This document shows, piece after piece, positions 27,276 through 35,059 of a DNA stretch of 64,000 nt. Numbering within the stretch: the first letter of the stretch is position 1; the number at the start of each line of letters is the position of its first letter. Under the pieces are notes generated by a model that was not told where the DNA came from, did not search any database, and saw only the letters and a list, made by a program, of their open reading frames with translations. Position numbers and translations under genes: made by a program. Source of the DNA: CAVOAK01 sp965217615 (lineage in GTDB: Bacteria > Pseudomonadota > Alphaproteobacteria > UBA8366 > CAVOAK01); NCBI GenBank assembly GCA_965217615.1, contig CBDCIT010000030.1, positions 248,001-312,000 of the forward strand. The letters are read 5' to 3'.

Positions 27276-28363
27276 ATGTCGATGGCCGTCACTACCGGTC
27301 GATCTGGCTTGATGATGACGGATGGCGAGTTGCGATCATCGACCAGCGCCGTTTGCCATTTGAGTTTGTCGTTCAACGTTTGACGACAGTCGAGGCTGCT
27401 GCCGACGCTATCCGCGACATGGCGGTCCGTGGCGCGCCGCTGATCGGCGCGACGGCGGCTTACGGCATGGCACTGGCAATGCAGAGTGATGGCTCGGATG
27501 AGATGTTGACCCGGGCATACGATATGTTGCTCGCGACACGGCCCACCGCGGTCAATTTGCGCTGGGCGCTACAAGAAATGCGGGCCCTTCTCACACCGTT
27601 AGGACACAATTCACGCGCCACGGCGGCCTACGCGAAAGTGGCAGAAATTTGCGACGAGGACGTGGAGATCAATCGCGGCATCGGCACCCATGGCCTCCCC
27701 CTTATCGAAGCGGTCGCCGGCCGCAAGAATAGGGAACCGGTTAATATTCTGACCCATTGCAACGCGGGATGGCTGGCGACCGTCGATTGGGGCACGGCAA
27801 CTGCGCCAATCTACATGGCACACGACCGAGATATTCCCGTCCATGTTTGGGTCGACGAAACCCGTCCGCGAAATCAGGGAGCGAGCTTGACGGCGTGGGA
27901 ACTCGGTCATCACGGAGTCTCCCACACGATAATTGCCGATAATGTCGGCGGTCATCTGATGCAAGCGGGAAAAGTCGACCTGTGCATCACCGGCACCGAT
28001 CGGACAACCGCCGAGGGTGACGTTGCCAACAAGATCGGCACCTATCTGAAAGCGCTCGCCGCATCGGATAATGAGATACCGTTTTACGTGGCACTCCCGT
28101 CGCCGACGATCGACTGGGCGGCAGGCAACGGTCTAGCGGACATTCCGATCGAAGAGCGCGACGGCGCCGAGGTATCGCACATGACCGGCCGCGATGCCGA
28201 CGGACGCGTGACGACAGTGCAGGTCTCGCCCGATGGCAGCGCCGTCGCCAATTATGCATTCGACGTGACGCCGGCAAGGCTCGTGACCGGACTAATCACC
28301 GAGCTCGGCGTCGCTGAGGCAAACCGCGCTGGTCTGGAGTCGCTGTTCGGCGACCGGCATTGA
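27272..28363 (+). CDS. mtnA: Methylthioribose-1-phosphate isomerase
   Basis: A 363-residue eIF2B-like isomerase. The catalytic Cys is in THCNAGWLA, the catalytic Asp in ITGTDRTTAEGDVANKIGTY, and substrate residues in AVRGAPLIGATAAYG. The family converts 5-methylthioribose-1-phosphate to the ribulose form in methionine salvage, or the 5-deoxy analogue in 5-deoxyribose disposal. No mtnB, mtnC or mtnD genes are nearby. Instead an aldolase-dehydrogenase fusion follows, which points to a cleavage route rather than the classic salvage pathway. Confidence 0.93.
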   Translation: MNVDGRHYRSIWLDDDGWRVAIIDQRRLPFEFVVQRLTTVEAAADAIRDMAVRGAPLIGATAAYGMALAMQSDGSDEMLTRAYDMLLATRPTAVNLRWALQEMRALLTPLGHNSRATAAYAKVAEICDEDVEINRGIGTHGLPLIEAVAGRKNREPVNILTHCNAGWLATVDWGTATAPIYMAHDRDIPVHVWVDETRPRNQGASLTAWELGHHGVSHTIIADNVGGHLMQAGKVDLCITGTDRTTAEGDVANKIGTYLKALAASDNEIPFYVALPSPTIDWAAGNGLADIPIEERDGAEVSHMTGRDADGRVTTVQVSPDGSAVANYAFDVTPARLVTGLITELGVAEANRAGLESLFGDRH

Positions 28364-28431
28364 GATTGGTTGTCGCCCGCCGCTCGTTTGCCGGTAAGCG
28401 TCATGTTATTGCAGCCGCCGGGAGGCGCACG

Positions 28432-30486
28432 ATGAAGAGTCGGTGGTTCGATCGGGATGCCAAGGCGATGATACGGCGGCTGGCGAAGCAGGGAGTTGGC
28501 CGTGACCGGTCGCTTCGCGTCTACACGACGCGGCTTCTGGGTCAGGAGCCGCGCCTCGTGTTACATGGCGGCGGAAACACCTCCGTCAAAACGACCGCCA
28601 AGGACCTGTTCGGCGATCCTGTCGATGTGCTGTGCGTCAAGGGCAGCGGCTGGGATATGGGGGTGATCGAGCCAGCCGGCCTGCCGGCCGTGCGGCTCGA
28701 ACCGCTGCAGCAATTGCGTCACCTAGATGCGCTCAGCGACGAAGATATGGTGAACTTCCAGCGGCAAAATCTGCTCGACGCGAATTCGCCCAATCCATCG
28801 GTCGAGACGCTGTTTCACGCTTTTCTGCCGCATAAGTTTGTCGATCACACGCACGCCAACGCCGTCTTGAGCATCACCAACCAACCGGACGGTGCTGCCC
28901 TCGCAAGAGAGGTTTGGGGCGAGCGTTTGGGCATAGTTCCCTACATCATGCCTGGCTTCGACTTGGCAAAAGCGGCAGCGGACGTGTTCGACTGGGATTC
29001 CACAGTTGAGGGACTGATCCTTCTCAAGCACGGGATATTTACGTTCGGGTCAACGGCCAGTGAGGCTTATGAGCGAATGATCGATGCGGTGACACGCGCT
29101 GAGGCACGCCTCGCTCAGGGGCGCAAACGGGTGTTTGCCGGTAAGCGGCTGCCGCGCTCGGTCGCCTCGGTGCCGGCGGTGGCACCGATCGTGCGGGGTG
29201 CCTGTGCTGAGAGCGTGAAAGACGGCAACCATCGGCGGATGATTGCGACATTCCGGACAAGCCCTAAGATACTCCGCTACGTCAGCGGCAAGGAAGTTTC
29301 TCGCTACAGCCAGGTTGGCGTGATTACACCGGACCATACGATCCGCACGAAGAATACGCCGCTTCTCCTACCAGCGCCCGCCGCTGGGCAACTCGACAGG
29401 TTTGCCACAGCTGTGAATAACGCCGTGGCCGAGTTTGTGGCACGCTATCACTCCTATTTCGCCCGCAACAACGCGCGCCTCGCCAACTCTAAGCAGGCGC
29501 TGGACCCCATGCCTCGGGTCGTTCTGGTTCCCGGCCTGGGGATTTTCGGTTTAGGTGCGTCATCGGCTGTGGCCACCGTGGCTGCCGACATCGCCGAGGC
29601 GACGGTACTTGCAATTACCGACGCTGAAGCCATCGGCCGTTATGCCTGCCTTGGCGAGGAAGACTTATTCGATATCGAATACTGGTCACTTGAACAGGCG
29701 AAATTGGGAAAGGGGAAAGAGGCTCCGCTTGCACGTCAGGTGGCGGTCGTTACCGGTGGTGGCAGCGGAATCGGCGCGGCAACTGCGACGGCTCTTGCTG
29801 CGCAGGGGGCGGAGGTTGCCCTACTCGACAAGAATATTCAGGCGGCCAATGCGATGGCAGCGACGATTGGCAGGGCGGCGTTGGCGCTCGAATGCGACGT
29901 CACCGACGAAGCATCGGTTCGAAGCGCGTTTGCTGCAGTCTGCGAGTCATTTGGTGGCGTCGACATCGTTGTTTCGAACGCAGGCGCTGCTTGGCAGGGC
30001 CGCGTCGGCGACGTCGAGGATTCAATTCTACGACAGTCCTTTGAGCTTAACTTCTTCGCCCACCAACAGGTGGCGCAGACCGCGGTCGCCATAATGAAGG
30101 CGCAGAGTACGGGAGGTGTCCTCCTGTTCAATACATCGAAGCAGGCCGTCAATCCCGGGCGGGATTTCGGCCCTTACGGGCTACCCAAGACAGCGACGCT
30201 CGCCCTCATGCGTCAGTATGCGCTGGATCATGGCGCCGACGGAATCCGTGCGAACGCAGTAAACGCTGACCGGATCCGGACCGGTCTGATGAGCGACGGC
30301 TTGATTGCGACCCGGGCCGTGGCACGCGGTGTGGGCAAGCAAAAGTACATGTCGGGAAATCTCCTCGGCCGCGAGGTCACCGCAGATGACGTGGCGCAGG
30401 CGTTCGTCCATCTTGCACTCGCGCGCAAAACGACGGCAGCGGTGGTTACCGTTGACGGCGGCAATATTGCGGCTGCGATGCGCTAA
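28432..30486 (+). CDS. Bifunctional class II aldolase / short-chain dehydrogenase
   Basis: A 684-residue fusion. Residues ~1-400 are a class II (AraD/FucA-type) aldolase with HGGGNTSVK, the zinc-binding HTHAN and LLKHGIFTFG. Residues ~425-684 are an SDR with TGGGSGIGAATA and the active-site YGLPK (Y-x3-K). Such fusions resemble the RhaD-type rhamnulose-1-phosphate aldolase/lactaldehyde dehydrogenase. Next to mtnA, it is a good candidate to split methylthioribulose- or deoxyribulose-1-phosphate into DHAP and an aldehyde, then oxidise the aldehyde; this is inference. The start at 28432 has GGAGG upstream; an overlapping TTG at 28360 is less likely. Confidence 0.9.
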   Translation: MKSRWFDRDAKAMIRRLAKQGVGRDRSLRVYTTRLLGQEPRLVLHGGGNTSVKTTAKDLFGDPVDVLCVKGSGWDMGVIEPAGLPAVRLEPLQQLRHLDALSDEDMVNFQRQNLLDANSPNPSVETLFHAFLPHKFVDHTHANAVLSITNQPDGAALAREVWGERLGIVPYIMPGFDLAKAAADVFDWDSTVEGLILLKHGIFTFGSTASEAYERMIDAVTRAEARLAQGRKRVFAGKRLPRSVASVPAVAPIVRGACAESVKDGNHRRMIATFRTSPKILRYVSGKEVSRYSQVGVITPDHTIRTKNTPLLLPAPAAGQLDRFATAVNNAVAEFVARYHSYFARNNARLANSKQALDPMPRVVLVPGLGIFGLGASSAVATVAADIAEATVLAITDAEAIGRYACLGEEDLFDIEYWSLEQAKLGKGKEAPLARQVAVVTGGGSGIGAATATALAAQGAEVALLDKNIQAANAMAATIGRAALALECDVTDEASVRSAFAAVCESFGGVDIVVSNAGAAWQGRVGDVEDSILRQSFELNFFAHQQVAQTAVAIMKAQSTGGVLLFNTSKQAVNPGRDFGPYGLPKTATLALMRQYALDHGADGIRANAVNADRIRTGLMSDGLIATRAVARGVGKQKYMSGNLLGREVTADDVAQAFVHLALARKTTAAVVTVDGGNIAAAMR

Positions 30487-30537
30487 TGAGTCGAGTGTGC
30501 CCGACAATTAGTAGCGAAAAAAAAGAAGGAACATGAA

Positions 30538-31095
30538 ATGACTGGAATGAGGTTGCTCCGGGCCCTATTGCTGGCGTCTCCACTCGCTGTTCTCTTGGCT
30601 CAGCCCTCGCGTGCGCTCGACCTTGAAAACACGCTGTATATGGACCTGAAGGACGGTCGCGTTGTCATCGAGCTGCTACCCGATCTCGCACCGACCCACG
30701 TGGCGCGGATCAAGGAGCTAGCGCGTTCCGGCTTCTACGACGGTATTGTGTTCCATCGTGTGATTGCTGGTTTCATGGCTCAGACGGGCGATCCGACTGG
30801 GACCGGCAGCGGCGGTTCGGGCCAAAGGCTAAAAGCTGAGTTCAATTCGGCGCCACATCTACGTGGTACGGTTTCTATGGCTAGGTCAAGGCATCCGGAC
30901 AGCGCCGACAGTCAATTTTTCATCGTTTACGAGCGTGCGACGCATCTCGACGGCCAATATACCGTGTGGGGCCGGGTCGTTGAGGGCATGCAGTTCGTCG
31001 ATGGCATAAAAAAGGGATCGGCGGCAGGCAACGGAGCGGTTGACGATCCCGATCAGATCGTCCGACTGCAGGTCGCTGCAGACGCTGCGGAATAG
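30538..31095 (+). CDS. Periplasmic peptidyl-prolyl cis-trans isomerase, cyclophilin type
   Basis: A 185-residue protein with a signal peptide (hydrophobic core LLLASPLAVLLAQ, cleavage near ALD) followed by a single cyclophilin domain. The catalytic Arg lies in FHRVIAGFMAQTGDPTGTGSGG; SMARSRHPDSADSQFFI and the tryptophan in YTVWGRVVEGM complete the site. It assists folding in the periplasm. AGAAGGAACATGAA precedes the start. It follows the aldolase fusion by 51 bases and may be co-transcribed, though the functions are not related. Confidence 0.93.
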   Translation: MTGMRLLRALLLASPLAVLLAQPSRALDLENTLYMDLKDGRVVIELLPDLAPTHVARIKELARSGFYDGIVFHRVIAGFMAQTGDPTGTGSGGSGQRLKAEFNSAPHLRGTVSMARSRHPDSADSQFFIVYERATHLDGQYTVWGRVVEGMQFVDGIKKGSAAGNGAVDDPDQIVRLQVAADAAE

Positions 31096-31224
31096 GGCAA
31101 TCTTGCAATTTGTCTAAGGTTTCTGCCGATATTCATCAATTTGTGGAAATTTGTCGACATAAGTGCTATATAGACGTTGTTAAGGTCCAGAACGGGCCTC
31201 GCTAACGACAGAAGGTCAGAAGCG

Positions 31225-31407
31225 ATGGATAATGATCCTGTCAGTACCTCGTCTGCAGCGCAGCAGGTGAGTTCTGTTGCTATAAAGCTGCGTTTGCAGC
31301 AGCAAGTAGTGGCAACTGCCCTTACACGAGAAGCGGTTCAGGCACCGGTGGATTATAGTTCCGCCGGTCAGGCCTCCTATGACCGCGTTCTGGACGTTTC
31401 CGCGTAA
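31225..31407 (+). CDS. Small YjfB-like (putative motility) protein, copy 1
   Basis: A 60-residue protein: AAQQVSSVAIKLRLQQQVV, then a polar linker and the terminal LDVSA. The N-terminal amphipathic helix with a central K, followed by a short disordered part and a final (I/L)DV-x-A, resembles the YjfB family of putative motility proteins. The match is by pattern only. GAAGGTC precedes the ATG. A second small protein of the same layout lies at 34152, beyond the IS21 element, so these were neighbours before the insertion. Confidence 0.5.
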   Translation: MDNDPVSTSSAAQQVSSVAIKLRLQQQVVATALTREAVQAPVDYSSAGQASYDRVLDVSA

Positions 31408-31687
31408 CGGTTGGCCACCGCCGGGGCGTGGTGGACTATCGCAGTTGTAGTGTATCCGCTGCGTCCCGGTGGTGACTTTATTGGATTTGTTTATGGTTTG
31501 TTCCAACGTCGTCAGTATTTCTGCGATTGAATTGGGCGGCGTGAATGCCCATATGGTCTTGCAGAGCGATATGTTGATCGGCGTGGAATATTGACCCCCT
31601 TGGTGGGGTTATCGGCGTCCAAAATTGACCCCCCTGGTTTTGTGCTCTTGAACACACCTTGTTGTTTGGACAGACGAGGTGGGGGAG

Positions 31688-33202
31688 ATGCTGGTTGTGG
31701 AGACGATTGCGCGGATCCGTCGGGATCATCTGGTGAAGGGCGTTCCGATCAAGAAGATCGCCCGGGATTTGAGGGTTTCGAAGAACACGGTGCGCAAGGT
31801 GGTACGGGGCGATGAGACCTCGTACAGCTACGCGCGCAAGATCCAGCCGATGCCGAAGCTTGGGCCGTGGGTGGAGGAGTTGGAGCGCCGGCTTGAGGCC
31901 AACGAGAAGAAGCCGCGCCGGGACCGCTTTTCTCTGCTGCGGATTCATGAAGACCTTGCGGCTCTGGGCTATGGCGGCGGCTACGACGCGGTGCGCCGCT
32001 ACGCCAGGACCTGGCGTCGGCGGTGGCGGCTGTTGTCGCCGTCGCAGGGTTTTGTGCCGCTGAGCTTCGATCCCGGCGAGGCCTACCAGTTCGACTGGAG
32101 CCACGAATACGCGCGCCTGTCGGGTGTGACGACCAAGGTGAAGGCGGCGCACATGCGGCTCTGCTACAGCCGCATGCAGCTGGTTCAGATCTTCCCGCGC
32201 GAGAGCCAGGAGATGGTGTTCGAGGCGCACGATCGGGCCTTCCACTTCTTCGGCGGGGTCTGCCGGCGGGGCATCTACGACAACATGAAGACGGCGGTGA
32301 GCATGGTCTTCGTGGGCAAGGAGCGCGCCTACAACCGGCGCTTTCTGGAGCTGTGCTCCCACCATCTGGTGGAGCCGGTGGCGTGCACTCCGGGTGCGGG
32401 CTGGGAGAAGGGCCAGGTCGAGAGGCAGGTGGGTGACGTCCGCGGCCGCCTGTTCGTGCCCATCCCGCGGGGCGGCTCCTACGCCGAGATCAACGCGTGG
32501 CTGATGGATCGGTGTATCGAGGACGCCAAGAAGCGGCCGCATCCGACGATCGAGGGCAAGACGGTGTGGCAGGTGTTCGAGGAGGAGCGGCCCTTCCTGA
32601 TGGCCTATCGCGGCCCCTTCGACGGCTTCCACGCCACCGAGGTATCGGTCTCCAAGACCTGTCTGGTGCGCTTCGACAACAACCACTACAGCGTGGCGGC
32701 CCGCGCCGTCGGGCGGACGGTCGACGTGCGGGCCTATGCCGATCGTATTGTCATCCGCCAGGATGGCGAGACTGTTGCCGAACACCCCCGGAGCTTTGGA
32801 CGCGGTGAGATCGCCTGCAATCCATGGCACTACGTGCCGATCCTGACACGGAAGCCCGGTGCGCTGAGGAATGGCGCGCCTTTCAAGGGTTGGCAACTGC
32901 CCGGCGCGCTGGGCCGCATACGGGCGCGGCTGACGGGTTGCAACGACGGTGACAGGCAGTTCGTGAGGATCCTCGCGGCGGTGCTGGAGGACGGGCTGGA
33001 GGCGGTCGAGGCGGCCTGCGCCGAAGCGCTCGCCTGCGGCGCCTGCAGCGCTGATGTTGTGCTCAACATCCTCGCCCGGCAGTGCCAGCAGCCGCCGCCG
33101 CCGGCCATCCCAACGCCCGAGGGCCTGCAGCTTCGCCACCGGCCGGTGGCCGACTGCCGCCGCTACGACCGCCTGAGGGAGGCCGGTCATGGAGCGTCAT
33201 GA
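31688..33202 (+). CDS. istA: IS21-family transposase IstA
   Basis: A 504-residue DDE transposase. The N-terminal HTH is IKKIARDLRVSKNTVRKVVRG. The catalytic Asp/Asp/Glu residues fall in YQFDWSHEY, IYDNMKTAV and GWEKGQVERQVGD, followed by the C-terminal beta domain (VRFDNNHYSVAARAVG). The length is normal and the frame intact. GAGGTGGGGGAG lies before the ATG. The istB start overlaps its end by 14 bases. A long open frame on the opposite strand is a codon-bias shadow. Confidence 0.95.
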   Translation: MLVVETIARIRRDHLVKGVPIKKIARDLRVSKNTVRKVVRGDETSYSYARKIQPMPKLGPWVEELERRLEANEKKPRRDRFSLLRIHEDLAALGYGGGYDAVRRYARTWRRRWRLLSPSQGFVPLSFDPGEAYQFDWSHEYARLSGVTTKVKAAHMRLCYSRMQLVQIFPRESQEMVFEAHDRAFHFFGGVCRRGIYDNMKTAVSMVFVGKERAYNRRFLELCSHHLVEPVACTPGAGWEKGQVERQVGDVRGRLFVPIPRGGSYAEINAWLMDRCIEDAKKRPHPTIEGKTVWQVFEEERPFLMAYRGPFDGFHATEVSVSKTCLVRFDNNHYSVAARAVGRTVDVRAYADRIVIRQDGETVAEHPRSFGRGEIACNPWHYVPILTRKPGALRNGAPFKGWQLPGALGRIRARLTGCNDGDRQFVRILAAVLEDGLEAVEAACAEALACGACSADVVLNILARQCQQPPPPAIPTPEGLQLRHRPVADCRRYDRLREAGHGAS

Positions 33203-34097
33203 TGTGCTGGCGATGATGACGGCACTGAAGCTTGCAGGCATGCGCGCCGCCTACGACGACATCCTCGCCGACGGGCTCAAGCGCCGTCATCCGGTGCAGC
33301 AGATCATCGGTACGCTGCTGCAGACCGAGGTCGCCGACAAGCAGGCGCGCTCCATCAAGTACCAGATGACGTCCGCCAAGCTGCCGACGGCCAAGGAGCT
33401 GGCCGACTTCGACTTCGCCGCTTCCCCGGGCAATGAGCCCCTGATCCAGGAACTCGCCGGCGGCGACTTCCTGGAGAGCAAGCGCAACATCGTGCTGGTC
33501 GGCGGCACCGGCACCGGCAAGACCCATCTCGCCGTCGCCATCGCCCGCGCCTGTATCAGAAAGGGCGCCCGTGGCCGCTGCTACAACGTCGTCGACCTGG
33601 TCAACCACCTCGAGGCCGAACTCCGCTCCGGACGCCAGGGCCGTACCGCGGACCAACTCGTCCGACGCGACTTCGTCATCCTCGACGAACTCGGCTACCT
33701 GCCCTTCGCCCAGGCCGGCGGCCAGCTGCTGTTCCACCTGATGAGCCGGCTCTACGAGCGCACCTCGATCATCGTCACCACCAACCTCGCTTTCGGCGAA
33801 TGGCCCTCCGTCTTCGGCGACCCCAAGATGACCACCGCGCTGCTCGACCGCCTGACCCACCATTGCGAGATCATCGAAACGAGAGCTGGCGCTTCAAGAA
33901 CCGCTCCTGACCAGACGCCGGCCGTGCCTGCGGCCCGCTTGCCCCGGTGGGTCAACAGGCTTGACGTATACGTCAAGCCCACGCGGCTTCGCTCCGCGCA
34001 CCGCAAGGCGCTACACGAAGCCGCTCGGGTCCCCCCTATTGACTACCGGGACAACCTCCGCCGTGCCACTCAGGGGGTCAATATTGCACGCCGATAG
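33189..34097 (+). CDS. istB: IS21-family ATPase IstB, C-terminus altered by a short deletion
   Basis: An AAA+ ATP-binding transposition helper with Walker A GGTGTGKTHLA, Walker B FVILDELGYLPF and sensor ITTNLAFGEW-like sequence. Normal IstB proteins end soon after HHCxIIET with GNESWRFKNRS. Here the codons for ESWRFKNRS followed by TGA (33908-33910) are present but in another frame. This fits a ~7-base deletion between ACG repeats near 33881. The frame therefore runs about 60 residues too far. The core is intact; whether the longer tail still works is unknown. Confidence 0.88.
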   Translation: MERHDVLAMMTALKLAGMRAAYDDILADGLKRRHPVQQIIGTLLQTEVADKQARSIKYQMTSAKLPTAKELADFDFAASPGNEPLIQELAGGDFLESKRNIVLVGGTGTGKTHLAVAIARACIRKGARGRCYNVVDLVNHLEAELRSGRQGRTADQLVRRDFVILDELGYLPFAQAGGQLLFHLMSRLYERTSIIVTTNLAFGEWPSVFGDPKMTTALLDRLTHHCEIIETRAGASRTAPDQTPAVPAARLPRWVNRLDVYVKPTRLRSAHRKALHEAARVPPIDYRDNLRRATQGVNIARR

Positions 34098-34151
34098 GGG
34101 GTCAATTTTGGACGCCGATTGACAAGCGATAATATTTGAGAGGTGGACTCT

Positions 34152-34343
34152 ATGGCATCTGAAGTCAGTTCTGCGGGCATCGAAGCGGCTCTTGGGTTCC
34201 GCCGGCAATCGAGTCTGCTCGCGCTGAAAAGTCAGATCGAGTCCGATGCGTCAATTGTCCGTCTCGTCGAGGAAGCACGGGAACAACAGCAGGCGCTAAC
34301 TCCGGCAAATGGTCGCGGGAGCCTCATCGACGTCTTCGTCTAG
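34152..34343 (+). CDS. Small YjfB-like (putative motility) protein, copy 2
   Basis: A 63-residue protein: ALGFRRQSSLLALKSQIESD, a Gln-rich middle and the terminal SLIDVFV. It has the same plan as the protein at 31225: an amphipathic helix with a central Lys, then a terminal IDV motif. GAGAGGTGG lies 7 bases upstream of the ATG. Without the IS21 element the two genes would be about 190 bases apart. Assignment to the YjfB family is tentative. Confidence 0.5.
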   Translation: MASEVSSAGIEAALGFRRQSSLLALKSQIESDASIVRLVEEAREQQQALTPANGRGSLIDVFV

Positions 34344-34375
34344 GGCCGTTCCGGCGGCAGAAGTCCGTCTCGCAA

Positions 34376-35059
34376 TCACGAACTTTCCATCAATTCATCG
34401 GGCATTTCCTCTTCGATAATTTTACCGAGCCGAAGGTTGTAGGCGCGGTCGCATTTCGCACGCGGGTTCGCGGCATTCTGTTCGCATAGCAGCACGCCCG
34501 TGCCGCGACTGGCGATATCCTGGAGCTTATCGAGAACGTGCGCCGCTATTCGTGGCGTGAGGCCCAACGAAGGTTCATCGGCTAGCAGCAATTGCGGCTC
34601 ACCCATCAAGGCGCGGGCCAGCGCCAGCATCTGCTGCTCGCCACCGGAGAGTTGCCAGCCGATGGACCGGCGTCGCTCCGCAAGCTGCGGGAACAGTTCG
34701 TACATTTCATCCGCGAGGCGGCGGCGTTGGGCCGAAGACGCGCGACTGCCAACGACAAGGTTTTCGTCAACCGTCATTCCAGCAAAGACGCGGCGGCCTT
34801 CCGGTACATATCCGATACCTAATTGCGCTCGCCGCGCGGTCGACAGTCGATCGATGGTCGATTGCGCCAGGGCGATACTGCCGCCGTCAATCTCGACAAG
34901 ACCCATAATGGCCTTCATCAATGTCGTCTTGCCGGCCCCGTTGGGCCCGAGGACGGCGACGATTTCGCCGCGATCTACGGTCAGCGAAACAGCGTCGAGC
35001 GCCGCTGCCGCGGCGTAGCGTACACCCACATCCATCACCGAAAGCAATCTTTCAGCCAT
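34376..35059 (-). CDS. livF: ABC transporter ATP-binding protein, LivF type
   Basis: A 228-residue ATPase: Walker A GPNGAGKTT, the LivF marker GYVPEGRRVFAGMTV, signature LSGGEQQ and Walker B LLLADEPSLGL. The usual end of LivF, the H-loop segment LLVEQN, here reads LLCEQNAANPRAKCDR. It is the second ATPase of a hydrophobic-amino-acid-type (HAAT) importer and the last gene of the cluster. Its start overlaps the livMG stop by eight bases. The TPP riboswitch ahead of the cluster makes an amino-acid substrate doubtful. Confidence 0.92.
   Translation of the reverse strand: MAERLLSVMDVGVRYAAAAALDAVSLTVDRGEIVAVLGPNGAGKTTLMKAIMGLVEIDGGSIALAQSTIDRLSTARRAQLGIGYVPEGRRVFAGMTVDENLVVGSRASSAQRRRLADEMYELFPQLAERRRSIGWQLSGGEQQMLALARALMGEPQLLLADEPSLGLTPRIAAHVLDKLQDIASRGTGVLLCEQNAANPRAKCDRAYNLRLGKIIEEEMPDELMESS

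Larger units (their letters stand above)
31572..34124 (+). mobile_element. IS21-family insertion sequence, complete, with 7-bp target duplication
   Basis: A 2553-bp element. The ends are TGTTGATCGGCGTGGAATAT (left) and, on the opposite strand, TGTCAATCGGCGTCCAAAAT (right). Each is followed by further copies of an ATTGACCCCC unit, the multiple terminal repeats typical of IS21. The exact 7-bp repeat AGCGATA flanks it at 31565-31571 and 34125-34131. It carries istA and istB. Perfect duplication and an intact istA indicate recent insertion, here between two small YjfB-like genes. Confidence 0.95.

Noticed and set aside
31225..31407. PqqA-like or other RiPP precursor peptide
   Set aside because: There is no Glu-x3-Tyr core, and no radical SAM or other maturation enzyme nearby; the layout fits YjfB-like small proteins better.
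31478..33190. A 570-residue open frame on the minus strand
   Set aside because: It lies entirely opposite istA, has no domain logic and reads as low-complexity Arg/His/Pro/Ala. It is a codon-bias shadow of the IS21 transposase.
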